Positions 27,594 to 38,019 of a stretch of 64,000 nt of DNA are shown here, piece by piece. A program made the position numbers and the translations under genes. The notes under the pieces were generated by a model that was not told the DNA's origin, did no database searches, and was given only the letters and a program-made list of their open reading frames with translations. The stretch comes from Gluconacetobacter takamatsuzukensis (GTDB taxonomy: Bacteria > Pseudomonadota > Alphaproteobacteria > Acetobacterales > Acetobacteraceae). The stretch spans positions 186,001 through 250,000 of the forward strand of contig NZ_JABEQK010000002.1 in assembly GCF_014174275.1 (NCBI RefSeq), read 5' to 3'. Within the stretch, counting starts at the first letter, position 1; every line of letters begins with the position of its first letter.

Positions 27594-28307
27594 TCACGGC
27601 ATGTCGGGGGCATTTCCCGCATCCCCCTCCCGCGCCGCCATGCGCCGCGCCAGCCACAGGCCCAGCCCGGCCGAGGCCGCGAACAGCAGCCCCGCCAGCA
27701 CCACCTGCCACCCGTGGCCGATCCGCGCGCCCCCCCCCAGCAGCACGAAGACCACCGTCTGCGGCAGGCTGCCCAGCAGCGTCGCCAGCACGAACGGCCC
27801 GAACCCCGCCCCCGAAACCCCGGCCAGCAGGTTCAGCATCAGCGCCGAGCCCACAGGCAGCAGCCGCATGGTCAGGATGGCGGAAAACGGATGCGCGGTG
27901 ACGAACCCGTCCAGCCGGGCCAGCCGCCCGCCCAGCCGCCGCCGCACGCTCGCCCGCCCCACGCCGCGCGCCCAGCCGAACCCGCTGACGGCCCCCGCCA
28001 GCGTGGCCAGGCTGGCCATCACGATGCCCTCGGGCGCGCCATACGCCACCCCGGCGGCAAAGCAGACCAATTGGCGCGGCAGCCCCACGGCACAGATCGC
28101 CGAGCCCGCCAGCAGAAAGACCAGCCGCCCCGACACGCCGCCGCGCAGCAGCGCGGTATCGCCCAGCACCCCACGCAGCCCGGGCGCATAGCGCAGGGCC
28201 AGCCCCGCCAGCAGGCAGGCGGCCACCATCAGCGCCGGCCGCGCCAGCACCGCCAGCCCGCCGGCGCGCGCAGGCCGGGCAACCGCGCCGTCGCTCAACC
28301 CGCACAC
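27594..28307 (-). CDS. TVP38/TMEM64 (VTT/DedA-like) family membrane protein
   Basis: Integral membrane protein of 237 aa with the VTT (SNARE-associated) domain; family members include lipid scramblase- or carrier-like proteins. The core FAAGVAYGAPEGIVMASLATLAG, the RLLPVGSALMLNLLAG motif and FVLATLLGSLPQTVVFVLLG are characteristic, with about six hydrophobic segments. GTG 28307 is the start used. The gene is convergent with nothing downstream for ~180 bp and divergent from heme A synthase. Its specific role is unknown. Confidence 0.85.
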   Translation of the reverse strand: MCGLSDGAVARPARAGGLAVLARPALMVAACLLAGLALRYAPGLRGVLGDTALLRGGVSGRLVFLLAGSAICAVGLPRQLVCFAAGVAYGAPEGIVMASLATLAGAVSGFGWARGVGRASVRRRLGGRLARLDGFVTAHPFSAILTMRLLPVGSALMLNLLAGVSGAGFGPFVLATLLGSLPQTVVFVLLGGGARIGHGWQVVLAGLLFAASAGLGLWLARRMAAREGDAGNAPDMP

Positions 28308-28474
28308 CGCACGAAACAGGGCGCGAAACAGGGAAGGAAAGGGGCCACGGCGTCAGGTCCGATGCTGGAATCATTCATGGCATGACGGGGAGAAGCACGC
28401 CCCGGCAGCCGGGGGCCGGGCCATGCACTAGCATCCGCTTGCGACCGGCGGCAAGGCGGGTCTAAATCCACCTC

Positions 28475-29575
28475 ATGTCCGTACATACCATCCCGCAATC
28501 CGCCGCCCGCCGCGCCGGAGCCTCGTCCGTCACGCTCCGCAACCGGGCGCGCATCTCCACGTGGCTGTTCGTGATCTGTTTCATGCTCATCGGCATGATC
28601 GCGCTGGGCGGCTATACGCGCCTGACGGGCTCGGGCCTGTCGATCATGGACTGGCGGCCGGTCACGGGCATGATCCCGCCCCTGTCCCATGCGGAGTGGG
28701 AACGCCAGTTCGCGCTCTACCAGACCATCCCGCAATACAAGATCCTGCATGACGGGTTCGGGCTGGCGGGCTTCCAACAGATCTTCTGGGCGGAATGGAC
28801 CCACCGGTTCTGGGGCCGGCTGATCGGGCTGGTGCTGCTGCTGCCCCTGATCTGGTTCGCGGTCACGGGCGCGCTGACGCGCGGGCTGATCGCGCGGCTG
28901 CTGCTGTTCTTCGTGCTGGGCGGGCTGCAAGGGGCGGTGGGCTGGTTCATGGTCGCCTCGGGCTTCGACCAGAACAGCACGGCGGTCGAGCCGGTGCGGC
29001 TGGTGCTGCATCTGTGCTGCGCCTTCGCGCTGTATATCGCCATCCTCTGGACGGCGCTGTCGGTCCGCACGCCGGTCCCCCCCTTCATTCCCGGCACGGC
29101 GGCGGCGGTACGGACAAGGCGCCTGGTCTGGTGCGCCACCATCCTGATCGGCATCACCATCATCGCCGGCGGCTTTACCGCTGGCACCCATGCGGGCTTC
29201 GCCTACAACACCTTCCCGCTGATGGAAGGGCACCTGGTCCCGCAGGGCTACGCCAAGCTCTCGCCGTTCTGGATGAACTGGTTCGCCAACATCCCCGCCG
29301 TCCAGTTCGACCACCGGCTGCTGGCCACCGTCACCGCGCTGGTCATCGGCGCCACGGTGCTCAGCGGCCTGCGCACGCCCCAGTTGGGCAAGCCGGCGCA
29401 AAGCATCCTGATGCTACTGGGCTGGGCGGTTCTGATCCAGTACGCCCTGGGCGTCACCACCCTGCTGCTGGTCGTGCCCGCCTGGGCCGGCACCGTGCAC
29501 CAGACCTGGGGCGCCGTTTTGCTGACCGTCGCCATCGTGGCCCTGCACCGGCTTCGCGGCGTCGGCCGCGTCTGA
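28475..29575 (+). CDS. ctaA: Heme A synthase (COX15/CtaA type)
   Basis: Oxidises heme O to heme A for aa3-type oxidases. The 366-aa, eight-helix protein carries the conserved histidines in [35 protein letters not shown] and [11 protein letters not shown], plus [21 protein letters not shown] near the N-terminus and [11 protein letters not shown]. This matches the long alphaproteobacterial/mitochondrial COX15 form. Its last 162 bases overlap, on the opposite strand, the open 3' end of the trehalase gene. Confidence 0.96.
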   Translation: MSVHTIPQSAARRAGASSVTLRNRARISTWLFVICFMLIGMIALGGYTRLTGSGLSIMDWRPVTGMIPPLSHAEWERQFALYQTIPQYKILHDGFGLAGFQQIFWAEWTHRFWGRLIGLVLLLPLIWFAVTGALTRGLIARLLLFFVLGGLQGAVGWFMVASGFDQNSTAVEPVRLVLHLCCAFALYIAILWTALSVRTPVPPFIPGTAAAVRTRRLVWCATILIGITIIAGGFTAGTHAGFAYNTFPLMEGHLVPQGYAKLSPFWMNWFANIPAVQFDHRLLATVTALVIGATVLSGLRTPQLGKPAQSILMLLGWAVLIQYALGVTTLLLVVPAWAGTVHQTWGAVLLTVAIVALHRLRGVGRV

Positions 29576-31369
29576 CGCCGGCACGACAGGCGGCGCAACA
29601 GGCACCGGCGCGGCAGGCGACCCGGCGGCCGGCGGCGGCACGGCCGGCCCGGCCGCAGCCGGGGGTGGATTAACGGCCGACGGCGCCACCGAGGGCGGCG
29701 TGGCCGCCGGATAGCGGTTCATCAGCCCCAGTAGCGTGCCGTTGGTCCAGCCGAACCCGATCTGCATCGGATATTCGCCGCCCCCCGCCCCGCCCATGGG
29801 GCTGATCGACGGGTTCACCACGTCGTATTTCTCCAGCAGCACGCCCGATTGCTGATAGGTCGTGACCACCCGCGCCATCCACCGCGCGGCGATCTCGCGC
29901 GCCAGCTCGTCCTCGCCGTAGCGGGCCAGCCCCATGATGGCCATCCATTCCTCGGGCGCCCAGCCGTTCGGCGCATCCCATTGCTGGCCGGTGGCCAGCT
30001 CGGTCGTGACCAGCCCCCCGGCCCGCAACAGCCGGGCCCGGACCGTCGCCGCCACCATCCGCGCCTGGTCGGGCGTCGCCACCTCCAGGAACAGCGGCAC
30101 CAGCGTCGCCGTCGACAGCACCGGCGACAGCGCCCGCTTCGTCCAGTCGTAATCGAAGAACGCCCCCTGCGCCGGGTCCCACGACACGCGGCGGATGGCC
30201 GCGATCCGCTCGGTCGCAAGCTGCGCATAATGCTGCGCCTGCGCCTGGTCGCCCCGCACCTCATAGGCATGGGCCAGCGTCTGTTGCAGATGCGCGATCA
30301 GGCTGTTCAGGTCCACCGGCAGCAGGTCGACGGTATGGATGGTGGTCAGCGTATGGCCGTCGGCCAGCCAGCGCGAGGAATAATCCCACCCGCTTTCCGC
30401 CCCGGCGCGCAGGTTGCGATAAATTTCGGCGGCCGGCCGGTCGGAGGCCGCGGCCGTGGCGATATCCTGCGGATAGCTCTCGTCGCGCGGCGTGTCCCGG
30501 TCGTCCCAGTGGCGGTTCATCACCGTGCCGTCCGCCAGCCGCACGACCCGGCGATGCGCGGTGCCGGGCGCCAGCCCGTCTTCCCCCTCCATCCAGTACG
30601 CGTATTCGCGCTGCAATTCCGGCAGGAACGTCACATAGGTCTGCGGCCCGTCATGCCGCGCCAGCAGGTCGACCATCAGCGCGAAGAACGGCGGCTCGGA
30701 CCGGCTCAGATAATAGGTACGGCTGCCATTGGGCATATGCCCGTACCCGTCGATCAGCGAGGCGATGTCCCGCACCGTGCCGCGCAGCAGGTCGAACCGC
30801 CCGGTCTCCGACAGCCCGATCAGCGTGAAATAGGAATCCCAGTAATAAAGCTCGCGGAACCGCCCGCCCGGCACGACATAGGCCTCGGGCAGCGGCAGCA
30901 GCGACGCATAGGCCGGGGGCCGGTCCGGCGGCCGGCTCAGCACGTCCCACATCCCGTCGATATATTCGCGCACGCTCTCGTCCTGATGCCGGCGATAGGA
31001 CACCAGCCGCTGCTGCGGCACCGAGAAATGCTGGGCCACGAAACTGTTGAGGTCGAACCCCGACTGCCCCTTCGCCTGCTCGTACGTCGCCAGCAGGTCG
31101 CCGGGCGCCCGGTCGGGCACGGCATCGGCCGCCGTCTTGGCATCGGCGAAGATATGGGCGGCGGAAATGGCGGCAAACAGCCCATCCAGCGCGATCGAAG
31201 GCGGCAGCAGGTCGGGGACCGATGCAGCGGGCGCCGATACAGGCGCCGCTGCCGGCGCGGGCGCCGCCACCGGCACCTCCGCCATCGCCGGCGGCAAGCC
31301 GGGCAGCGCCAGCCAGGCAGCCAGCAGCACGACCCCGCGCGACCCCGCGCGGCGGGAAGAATGGGGCAT
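29414..31369 (-). CDS. treA: Periplasmic alpha,alpha-trehalase (GH37) with Pro/Ala-rich C-terminal tail
   Basis: Hydrolyses trehalose to two glucose. The 651-aa product has a signal peptide ([16 protein letters not shown]), an Ala/Pro-rich spacer, then the GH37 catalytic domain with signatures [15 protein letters not shown] and [13 protein letters not shown], plus [11 protein letters not shown] and [11 protein letters not shown], which hold the acid/base residues of the family. After the domain (~residue 555) comes a Pro/Ala-rich tail of ~95 residues; the last ~54 residues are read antisense through ctaA. Such a tail is not part of the enzyme fold, so the functional stop may have been lost. 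ATG 31369 is chosen for the signal peptide. Confidence 0.93.
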   Translation of the reverse strand: MPHSSRRAGSRGVVLLAAWLALPGLPPAMAEVPVAAPAPAAAPVSAPAASVPDLLPPSIALDGLFAAISAAHIFADAKTAADAVPDRAPGDLLATYEQAKGQSGFDLNSFVAQHFSVPQQRLVSYRRHQDESVREYIDGMWDVLSRPPDRPPAYASLLPLPEAYVVPGGRFRELYYWDSYFTLIGLSETGRFDLLRGTVRDIASLIDGYGHMPNGSRTYYLSRSEPPFFALMVDLLARHDGPQTYVTFLPELQREYAYWMEGEDGLAPGTAHRRVVRLADGTVMNRHWDDRDTPRDESYPQDIATAAASDRPAAEIYRNLRAGAESGWDYSSRWLADGHTLTTIHTVDLLPVDLNSLIAHLQQTLAHAYEVRGDQAQAQHYAQLATERIAAIRRVSWDPAQGAFFDYDWTKRALSPVLSTATLVPLFLEVATPDQARMVAATVRARLLRAGGLVTTELATGQQWDAPNGWAPEEWMAIMGLARYGEDELAREIAARWMARVVTTYQQSGVLLEKYDVVNPSISPMGGAGGGEYPMQIGFGWTNGTLLGLMNRYPAATPPSVAPSAVNPPPAAAGPAVPPPAAGSPAAPVPVAPPVVPASDAADAAKPVQGHDGDGQQNGAPGLVHGAGPGGHDQQQGGDAQGVLDQNRPAQ

Positions 31370-31653
31370 GGTGGAACCGCGACCGGGCCTGACGGCGCGT
31401 CGCACCGGAAGATCTAGCGTCACCAGGCGGGAAATCCTCGTTCGTTCAGCGTGTTGGCGGGACAGAATGCCCTGCGGTGCCGAAGGCGCATAAGAAAAAC
31501 GACCCGGATGGCACGAAGTTCATCTGCCGGACGGAAGACGGCGCCACTGGTCAAGCGCCCGCTTTCGTCCCACATCGGAATACGATTATGAATCGCCGCA
31601 GGGCCTGGCACCCCCAGCCCCCGTTCCCGCGCACCGTCCGGAGTCCGCCCCCG

Positions 31654-33114
<1,461 letters not shown>

Positions 33115-33156
33115 GCACCGGCACAGGAAACGCGGACGAAACAGGGGGAAGCGGCG

Positions 33157-33753
33157 ATGGCGGAGAACCGGCAGGACGAATCCATGCCCTATCCCTCCTC
33201 CCTCGCCCGCACCAATGCCCGCCTGACCGCAGCACTCGATCGCGGCGCCCTGTTCCTGACCGCGCCCCTGCGGCGCATGGGGCTCGATGTCGCCCCCATC
33301 GATCCCCAGTCCCGGCCGCCCCGCCTGGCGCCGAAACTGTGGATCGTGCTGACGGTGTGCACGATCATGACCCTCCTCGCCCTGTGGCAGGTCCTGGGCC
33401 ACGCCCACAACTGGGCGACGAGCCTCGTCTGGGCCCCCATCTTCCTCTCGCTCGGCACCCTCACCAGTTTCCGGTCGCGCCACCCGATCCTGCGCAAACC
33501 GGCCGAAGACCGCACCGGGGTCGAACGCCGCATCGTCGCACAATGCTGGTTGGCCGCGTCCCTCACCGCCGCCGCGCTCGCCTGCGCCGGCCTGATGCTG
33601 GTCGCCCTCGACGTGACGACCGCCTCTACCATCGACGGGCTCGACCTGGGTCGGCGGATCCTGATGGGCCTGGTCCTGATCGAATATCTGGCCATCGTGG
33701 CACCCGTCGCCGTCCTGTCCTGGCACGACCACCGGGCCGGGCAGGCGCTCTGA
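33157..33753 (+). CDS. Hypothetical membrane protein (198 aa)
   Basis: Not recognised. It has a good ribosome site (GGGGGAAGCGGCG before ATG 33157) and begins 42 bp after tldD in the same direction, so it is likely cotranscribed. Four or so hydrophobic segments are visible: LWIVLTVCTIMTLLALWQVL, WATSLVWAPIFLSLGTL, WLAASLTAAALACAGLMLVA and ILMGLVLIEYLAIVAPVAVL. The order (soluble N-terminus of ~60 residues, two helices, basic loop with RSRHPILRKP, two helices) suggests a small inner-membrane protein. No catalytic motif is seen. Confidence 0.75.
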   Translation: MAENRQDESMPYPSSLARTNARLTAALDRGALFLTAPLRRMGLDVAPIDPQSRPPRLAPKLWIVLTVCTIMTLLALWQVLGHAHNWATSLVWAPIFLSLGTLTSFRSRHPILRKPAEDRTGVERRIVAQCWLAASLTAAALACAGLMLVALDVTTASTIDGLDLGRRILMGLVLIEYLAIVAPVAVLSWHDHRAGQAL

Positions 33754-33806
33754 GAACGCAGCCTCCTTCGGGTATTGACGCGTGATCCTTCAAGAGAGTC
33801 CGCAAG

Positions 33807-33911
33807 AAGCCGGGCCCTGCCCCCCGATCATTGGATGACGAATGGGTTTCCAAAGGGCGCCTGCCCTTTGGCGGGTTTCAGGGCGGAGTTGGCCAAGGTT
33901 CCGTCGGCCGT
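33807..33911. repeat. GC-rich palindromic repeat, family R2, copy c (rearranged)
   Basis: R2 modules in partial form: GGGTTTCCAAAGGGC-GCCT-GCCCTTTGGCGGGTTTC, then GGCGGAGTTGGCC and GGTTCCGTCGGCCG. The order of modules differs from copies a and b, so the family may be composite. Confidence 0.75.
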
Positions 33912-33946
33912 TCTCGAATCATGTGCACCGACACCCATCAGACGCG

Positions 33947-33982
33947 AAAAAGGCCTTCCAGCGAACCCGTTCGCTGAAAGGC
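33947..33982 (-). terminator. Intrinsic terminator of the first TonB receptor gene
   Basis: On the minus strand GGGCCTTTCAGCGAAC pairs with GTTCGCTGGAAGGCC and is followed by five Ts (33947-33951). It lies about 55 bp after the receptor stop; a second GC hairpin (GGCGCC/GGCGCC, ~34014-34030) lies between. Confidence 0.85.
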
Positions 33983-34035
33983 CCATTCCCTGACCCCGTT
34001 TTTCCGGAACGGCGCCCCGAAGGGCGCCGCATGGA

Positions 34036-36465
34036 TCAGAAGCCGGTCGAAACCGTCACGACGGCCGTGAACGGCGTCTGGAGGTAATAGACAGGCTGCG
34101 CACCGGAAATGGTGCCGCCCCGCACGCCCGTCGTCCCGTTGAGCGTGTTCTGGAACGTGTAGACACCGCTGCGGAACTTCGCATTGGTCAGGTTGGTCAT
34201 GTTCAGCTGGATCTGCGGCGACTTCAGGAAGCCGAGGCTGCCGAAACGATAGCCGATATTGACGGCATCGGTGATGTAGTTCGGGATCGAGCTGTCGTTC
34301 ATCAGCGTGGCATACTGCTTGCCGACATATTTCAGCTGCGCACCCACGAACAGGTGCCCGTCATCGTAATCCAGGCCGAGCGAGGCCATCACCTTCGGGC
34401 TGTTGATCTGCGTCTTGCCCTTGGTCGGCAGGTAATCGGAAATGGTGACGCCGTTGCGGACACTGGTCGTCCCGATATTGTTGTCGATCCGCGCAGCCAG
34501 ATACTCGAACGAGGCATAGGGCCGCAGATGGTACAGGATCGGGCGCGTCGACACCTGCACATCGACACCGCGCGACGTCTGGCCGCCGGCATTGACGGTC
34601 TGGCTGTAGCTGGCGCCGCCGGCCGAATCATACTGGGTCAGCGTCAGCAGGCGGTTGGTCATGTTGTAGTTGAAGAACGACACGCTGCCGATGACCGTAT
34701 CGCCGTTATAGCGATACCCGATTTCTTCCGAGATCGAATATTGCGGCACCGAGGCCCCGCCGCGCTGGGTCTGCGCCGCCGAGGTGTTGGAGTAGTAATC
34801 GACCAGCGAGGTGTTCGACGGCACCTTGAAGTTGGTCGCGCCATCCACGAAAATCTGGTGGTGACGGTTGAAGTTCCACGCAATGCCGATCTGCGGCAGC
34901 GGCTCGGCCACATGCAGGTTGCGATTGTAGGTGCCGCCGGGGCCCGCGACATAATTGTAGACCCGGCGCGTCATCATGGCTTCCTTGAAGCCCAGGTCGA
35001 TATGCAGCTTGCGGTCGAAATAATCCATGCTGTCACCGATGAACAGCATGTTCACCTGCGACAGGGTCAGGAAGTTCCGATAATTATAGGGCTGGCCGTT
35101 GGGCATCTTGATCAGCGCATCGGTGCCCCAGACGTTCAGCGGCTCGCCCGTCGTCTGGTCGACCTGGCCGACCGGCGAATATTGCAGCAGGTTGGAATAT
35201 TCGTACCACCAGCCGGCCGTCAGGTGATGATGGCTGCCGAGCTGGTAATTGACCTTGATCGTGTTGCCGGGGCGGAACTGCTCCTGGTTCGACGGCGTCA
35301 GCGCCAGATAGGTGGAACCGTTCGTCACCTTCCCGTCGCCGGTCAGGTCGATCGGCACATAGCTGCCGCCGTAATAGGTCTTGCCCTCGGTCAGGGTCGA
35401 GGCACCGGTCCCGTTGCCGATCCCGTGCCAGAAATAGGCGCTGTCGTCGATCGACAGGCGCGAATTGACGACGATATGGGTCGGCAGGATGGCAACGACG
35501 TTACGGAACGGGTTGACGTGCAGCTTGTAATAGTTGGTGTCCTTCACGCCGCTGTAATTGGCATCGTAGTTCGTGCTGTACCCGGTCGTGCGATATTGCG
35601 ACAGGCTCGGGTTCAGGAAGGAATCGTTGACCTGGTCGTTGTAGGATACGGTCAGGCCGGTATGGCTGCCGTTCTCGAAATCCTTCACCAGCTTGAAATC
35701 GTAGTGGAATTTCTCGGACAGGCCGGGGCCGCGATAATTGTTGGCCTTGGTATGGCTGAAGGCGAACATGAACCGCACGCCGCTATTGCCGATATCGCCC
35801 GAATTCAGCTTCAGGAACTGGCGCGTCATGTCGAACGAGCCGAACGAGATGTCCAGCAGCCCGCCCATCTTGTGCGACGGGTTGCTCATCGTCGCCTCGA
35901 CCAGGCCGCCGGCACCGCTGACGATCGGGCTGTCCAGATTGACCGAGCCGGGCAGCAGCGACACCGTCTCCAGGTCCTCGGCCTCCAGCACTTCGTTCGA
36001 ATAGAACTGGCCGCCGCCGATATCGTTCAGCGGCATGCCGTCCAGGGTCCAGCCGATATTGGTCTGGTCCAGGCCGCGAACCATCGTCGATCCGGAATAC
36101 AGGCCGAAGGAATCCTGGTCCATCACGTTGGCGCTGGGCAGCATCTTCAGGATCTGCTGGATGTTCGTGGTCGGCGACTGTTTCGAGATGAAGTCGCGCG
36201 TAATGGTCTGGATGGCCTTGGGGTCCTTTTCGACCCGCATCAGGCCGGCGCCGGGCGACCGGGTCAGCGCGGTACGGCCGGTCACGTTGACGACCTCCGC
36301 CTTCGGTTCACCCTGGGCCGGGGCGGCCTTCGAAGCCGCTGGCGTCGACGCCGTTGCCGTGGCGCTGGGGGCGACGCTGGTCGTCTGGGCGCGCGCCGCC
36401 GTACCGGTCAGGCCGGCAATGGCGGTGCTGGCAAGAAGAACACTCAGGCGGAGACGTATGACCAT
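34036..36465 (-). CDS. TonB-dependent outer-membrane receptor 1
   Basis: Ligand-gated outer-membrane transporter, 809 aa. Signal peptide (LSVLLASTAIAGLTGTAARA), then a plug domain (~60-190) with EVVNVTGRT, PTTNIQQILKMLPSANV and GLDQTNIGWTLDGMPLND, then a 22-strand barrel ending in an aromatic residue (VVTVSTGF). ATG 36465 is chosen for the signal peptide; ATG 36525 is possible. The 2OG-dioxygenase fusion gene lies 214 bp upstream on the same strand, a pairing reminiscent of the iron-related Fiu/PiuA receptor plus dioxygenase (YbiX/PiuC) loci. Base composition is less GC-rich than its neighbours, as usual for barrel proteins. The ligand is unknown. Confidence 0.93.
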   Translation of the reverse strand: MVIRLRLSVLLASTAIAGLTGTAARAQTTSVAPSATATASTPAASKAAPAQGEPKAEVVNVTGRTALTRSPGAGLMRVEKDPKAIQTITRDFISKQSPTTNIQQILKMLPSANVMDQDSFGLYSGSTMVRGLDQTNIGWTLDGMPLNDIGGGQFYSNEVLEAEDLETVSLLPGSVNLDSPIVSGAGGLVEATMSNPSHKMGGLLDISFGSFDMTRQFLKLNSGDIGNSGVRFMFAFSHTKANNYRGPGLSEKFHYDFKLVKDFENGSHTGLTVSYNDQVNDSFLNPSLSQYRTTGYSTNYDANYSGVKDTNYYKLHVNPFRNVVAILPTHIVVNSRLSIDDSAYFWHGIGNGTGASTLTEGKTYYGGSYVPIDLTGDGKVTNGSTYLALTPSNQEQFRPGNTIKVNYQLGSHHHLTAGWWYEYSNLLQYSPVGQVDQTTGEPLNVWGTDALIKMPNGQPYNYRNFLTLSQVNMLFIGDSMDYFDRKLHIDLGFKEAMMTRRVYNYVAGPGGTYNRNLHVAEPLPQIGIAWNFNRHHQIFVDGATNFKVPSNTSLVDYYSNTSAAQTQRGGASVPQYSISEEIGYRYNGDTVIGSVSFFNYNMTNRLLTLTQYDSAGGASYSQTVNAGGQTSRGVDVQVSTRPILYHLRPYASFEYLAARIDNNIGTTSVRNGVTISDYLPTKGKTQINSPKVMASLGLDYDDGHLFVGAQLKYVGKQYATLMNDSSIPNYITDAVNIGYRFGSLGFLKSPQIQLNMTNLTNAKFRSGVYTFQNTLNGTTGVRGGTISGAQPVYYLQTPFTAVVTVSTGF

Positions 36466-36679
36466 GTACAGGACGGCCTTTTGCTTGTCATGAGGGAAGA
36501 AAGCACCAACAATCCCCGAATTCATCGAAAATTCACAATAATTCGAGGGAAACTGACCACTCGGCCAAGTTCGTATCAGCAGCCAGCTTTCGCAAGCAAC
36601 TGCCATTATCACGGCAGATCGCCTTCACCGAAACCTGTTGCAAAATTGCATCGTTTTGGCCGGCTGGCGGCCCGGCCGG

Positions 36680-37711
36680 CTAGGCCTTCGCCGCCCCCGG
36701 CGCGTCATGGACAAAGGGCAGGCAGGCATAGCGCCGCCCCCGCGTCACGGGGGCCACGGCATGCAGGACCGAGCAGGAAAACACGACCGCCCCGCCCAGA
36801 GGCGCGGAATATCGCATCGGCCCGATTTCCGGAAAGCTCAGTCCGCCTCCGTCGAAATCGTCATTGAGATTGATCGACACCGCAAAGCGCCGATGCGCCG
36901 TGGCCGTCACCGTATTGTCACGGTGCGGGCCGAAGCACCCCCGCTCAGCGGCATCATAACAGGCCACGATCATCCGTTCCATGCGCGTGACCTGGAACTG
37001 GAAATATTTTGATATTTCGGGAACGATACGATCTATGACACGATGCTGAAGCTGGGCCACCAGGGCCGGGTCTCGTAGCGTGCAATCCCGCCGGCTCTTG
37101 AAGCCGATATCCGTCACGGGCAGCGAGCGCCCCTGTTCCCGCTCGGTAAAGATCGCGGACTGCACGCTGTCCTGCGCATGAAAATAGTCGATCAGCCGCG
37201 CACACAGCACGGGCTCCAGCACGCCCGGCAGCATCAGGGCGGGCGTGGGCACCTGGCGCTGCACGGCAAGCGCATCGGGCAGATGGCGCAGAAAGGACAG
37301 GACCTGCCCGATCCCATCTGGCGTATCGTCCGCGATCGCCGCGATCCGCAGCATCGGGTCCACCAGCACCAGCACCCGGCCGCCGGCCGGCACGCCGTAC
37401 TGGCCGGCCACCAGCCCGTCGCCGTCCAGAAAATGCCGCACCCCCGGCGGCTGCGCGCGCAGCAATCCCGAACGCTCGTCCCCCGGATCAGCGCTGACCC
37501 CGAAGAACTGGCAGCGCACCCCGTCGAAGACCGGGTCGCCCACCAGCCGCTCCAGCCGCTCCCCGATCCCGGGCCCGGCGGCGGAGGGAAAGAAATAGAG
37601 CAGGTTGTAGCGGCCCGCCGCCATGTCGAAACTGTATCGGCCCGCGGGCGTGGTGCAGCGCTGGGTAAACCAGGGGGCCGGATCACCGGGCGCGAGCGAC
37701 CGCCTGTTCAT
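36680..37711 (-). CDS. Peroxiredoxin-like domain fused to Fe(II)/2-oxoglutarate dioxygenase
   Basis: The 343-aa product has two parts. Residues ~1-160 resemble a thioredoxin-fold AhpC/TSA domain (LAPGDPAPWFTQRCTTPAG, NLLYFFPSAAGPGIGERLE, VLVLVDPMLRIAA). Residues ~180-343 form a prolyl-4-hydroxylase-type 2OG dioxygenase with the iron ligands HRD in GPHRDNTVTATAHRRF and the distal His in VLHAVAPVTRGRRYAC, where the RGRR Arg would bind 2-oxoglutarate. No classic peroxidatic TxxC motif (PxxxTxxC) is present, so peroxidase activity is doubtful. ATG 37711 has GGGGGATC upstream; the longer open frame reaches into an R2 repeat. Substrate unknown. Confidence 0.85.
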   Translation of the reverse strand: MNRRSLAPGDPAPWFTQRCTTPAGRYSFDMAAGRYNLLYFFPSAAGPGIGERLERLVGDPVFDGVRCQFFGVSADPGDERSGLLRAQPPGVRHFLDGDGLVAGQYGVPAGGRVLVLVDPMLRIAAIADDTPDGIGQVLSFLRHLPDALAVQRQVPTPALMLPGVLEPVLCARLIDYFHAQDSVQSAIFTEREQGRSLPVTDIGFKSRRDCTLRDPALVAQLQHRVIDRIVPEISKYFQFQVTRMERMIVACYDAAERGCFGPHRDNTVTATAHRRFAVSINLNDDFDGGGLSFPEIGPMRYSAPLGGAVVFSCSVLHAVAPVTRGRRYACLPFVHDAPGAAKA

Positions 37712-37867
37712 GCCATGATCCCCCACCCCCACGCAGGCCCGATATCTGCGCGAAGCGGCACCCGATGCACAAGAGAGAAAAAGCACCGATGCTGCCCGGA
37801 TGGCCGGCACCGCAAGCGCAGGAAACGCGCGCCGCACCGCCGGCAGGATCGGCAAGACCCCGGCTCC

Positions 37868-38013
37868 CCCTCCATCGGCATTCCATCGGCCGTTCCGGCC
37901 GACGGAACCATGGCCAACTCCGCCCAGCCCCCGCACCCCAATCACCTGATAACAAACGGGTTTCCAAAGGGCGACTGCCCTTTGGCGGGTTTCAGGGCAG
38001 CGCCCTGACCTTC
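37868..38013. repeat. GC-rich palindromic repeat, family R2, copy d
   Basis: R2 modules: GGCATTCCATCGGCCGTTCCGG... CGGCCGTTCCGGCCG core, then GGGTTTCCAAAGGGC-GACT-GCCCTTTGGCGGGTTTC and a final GGGCAGCGCCC. It ends 6 bp before the stop codon of the ester hydrolase gene on the minus strand. Confidence 0.8.
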
Positions 38014-38019
38014 ATCCCC

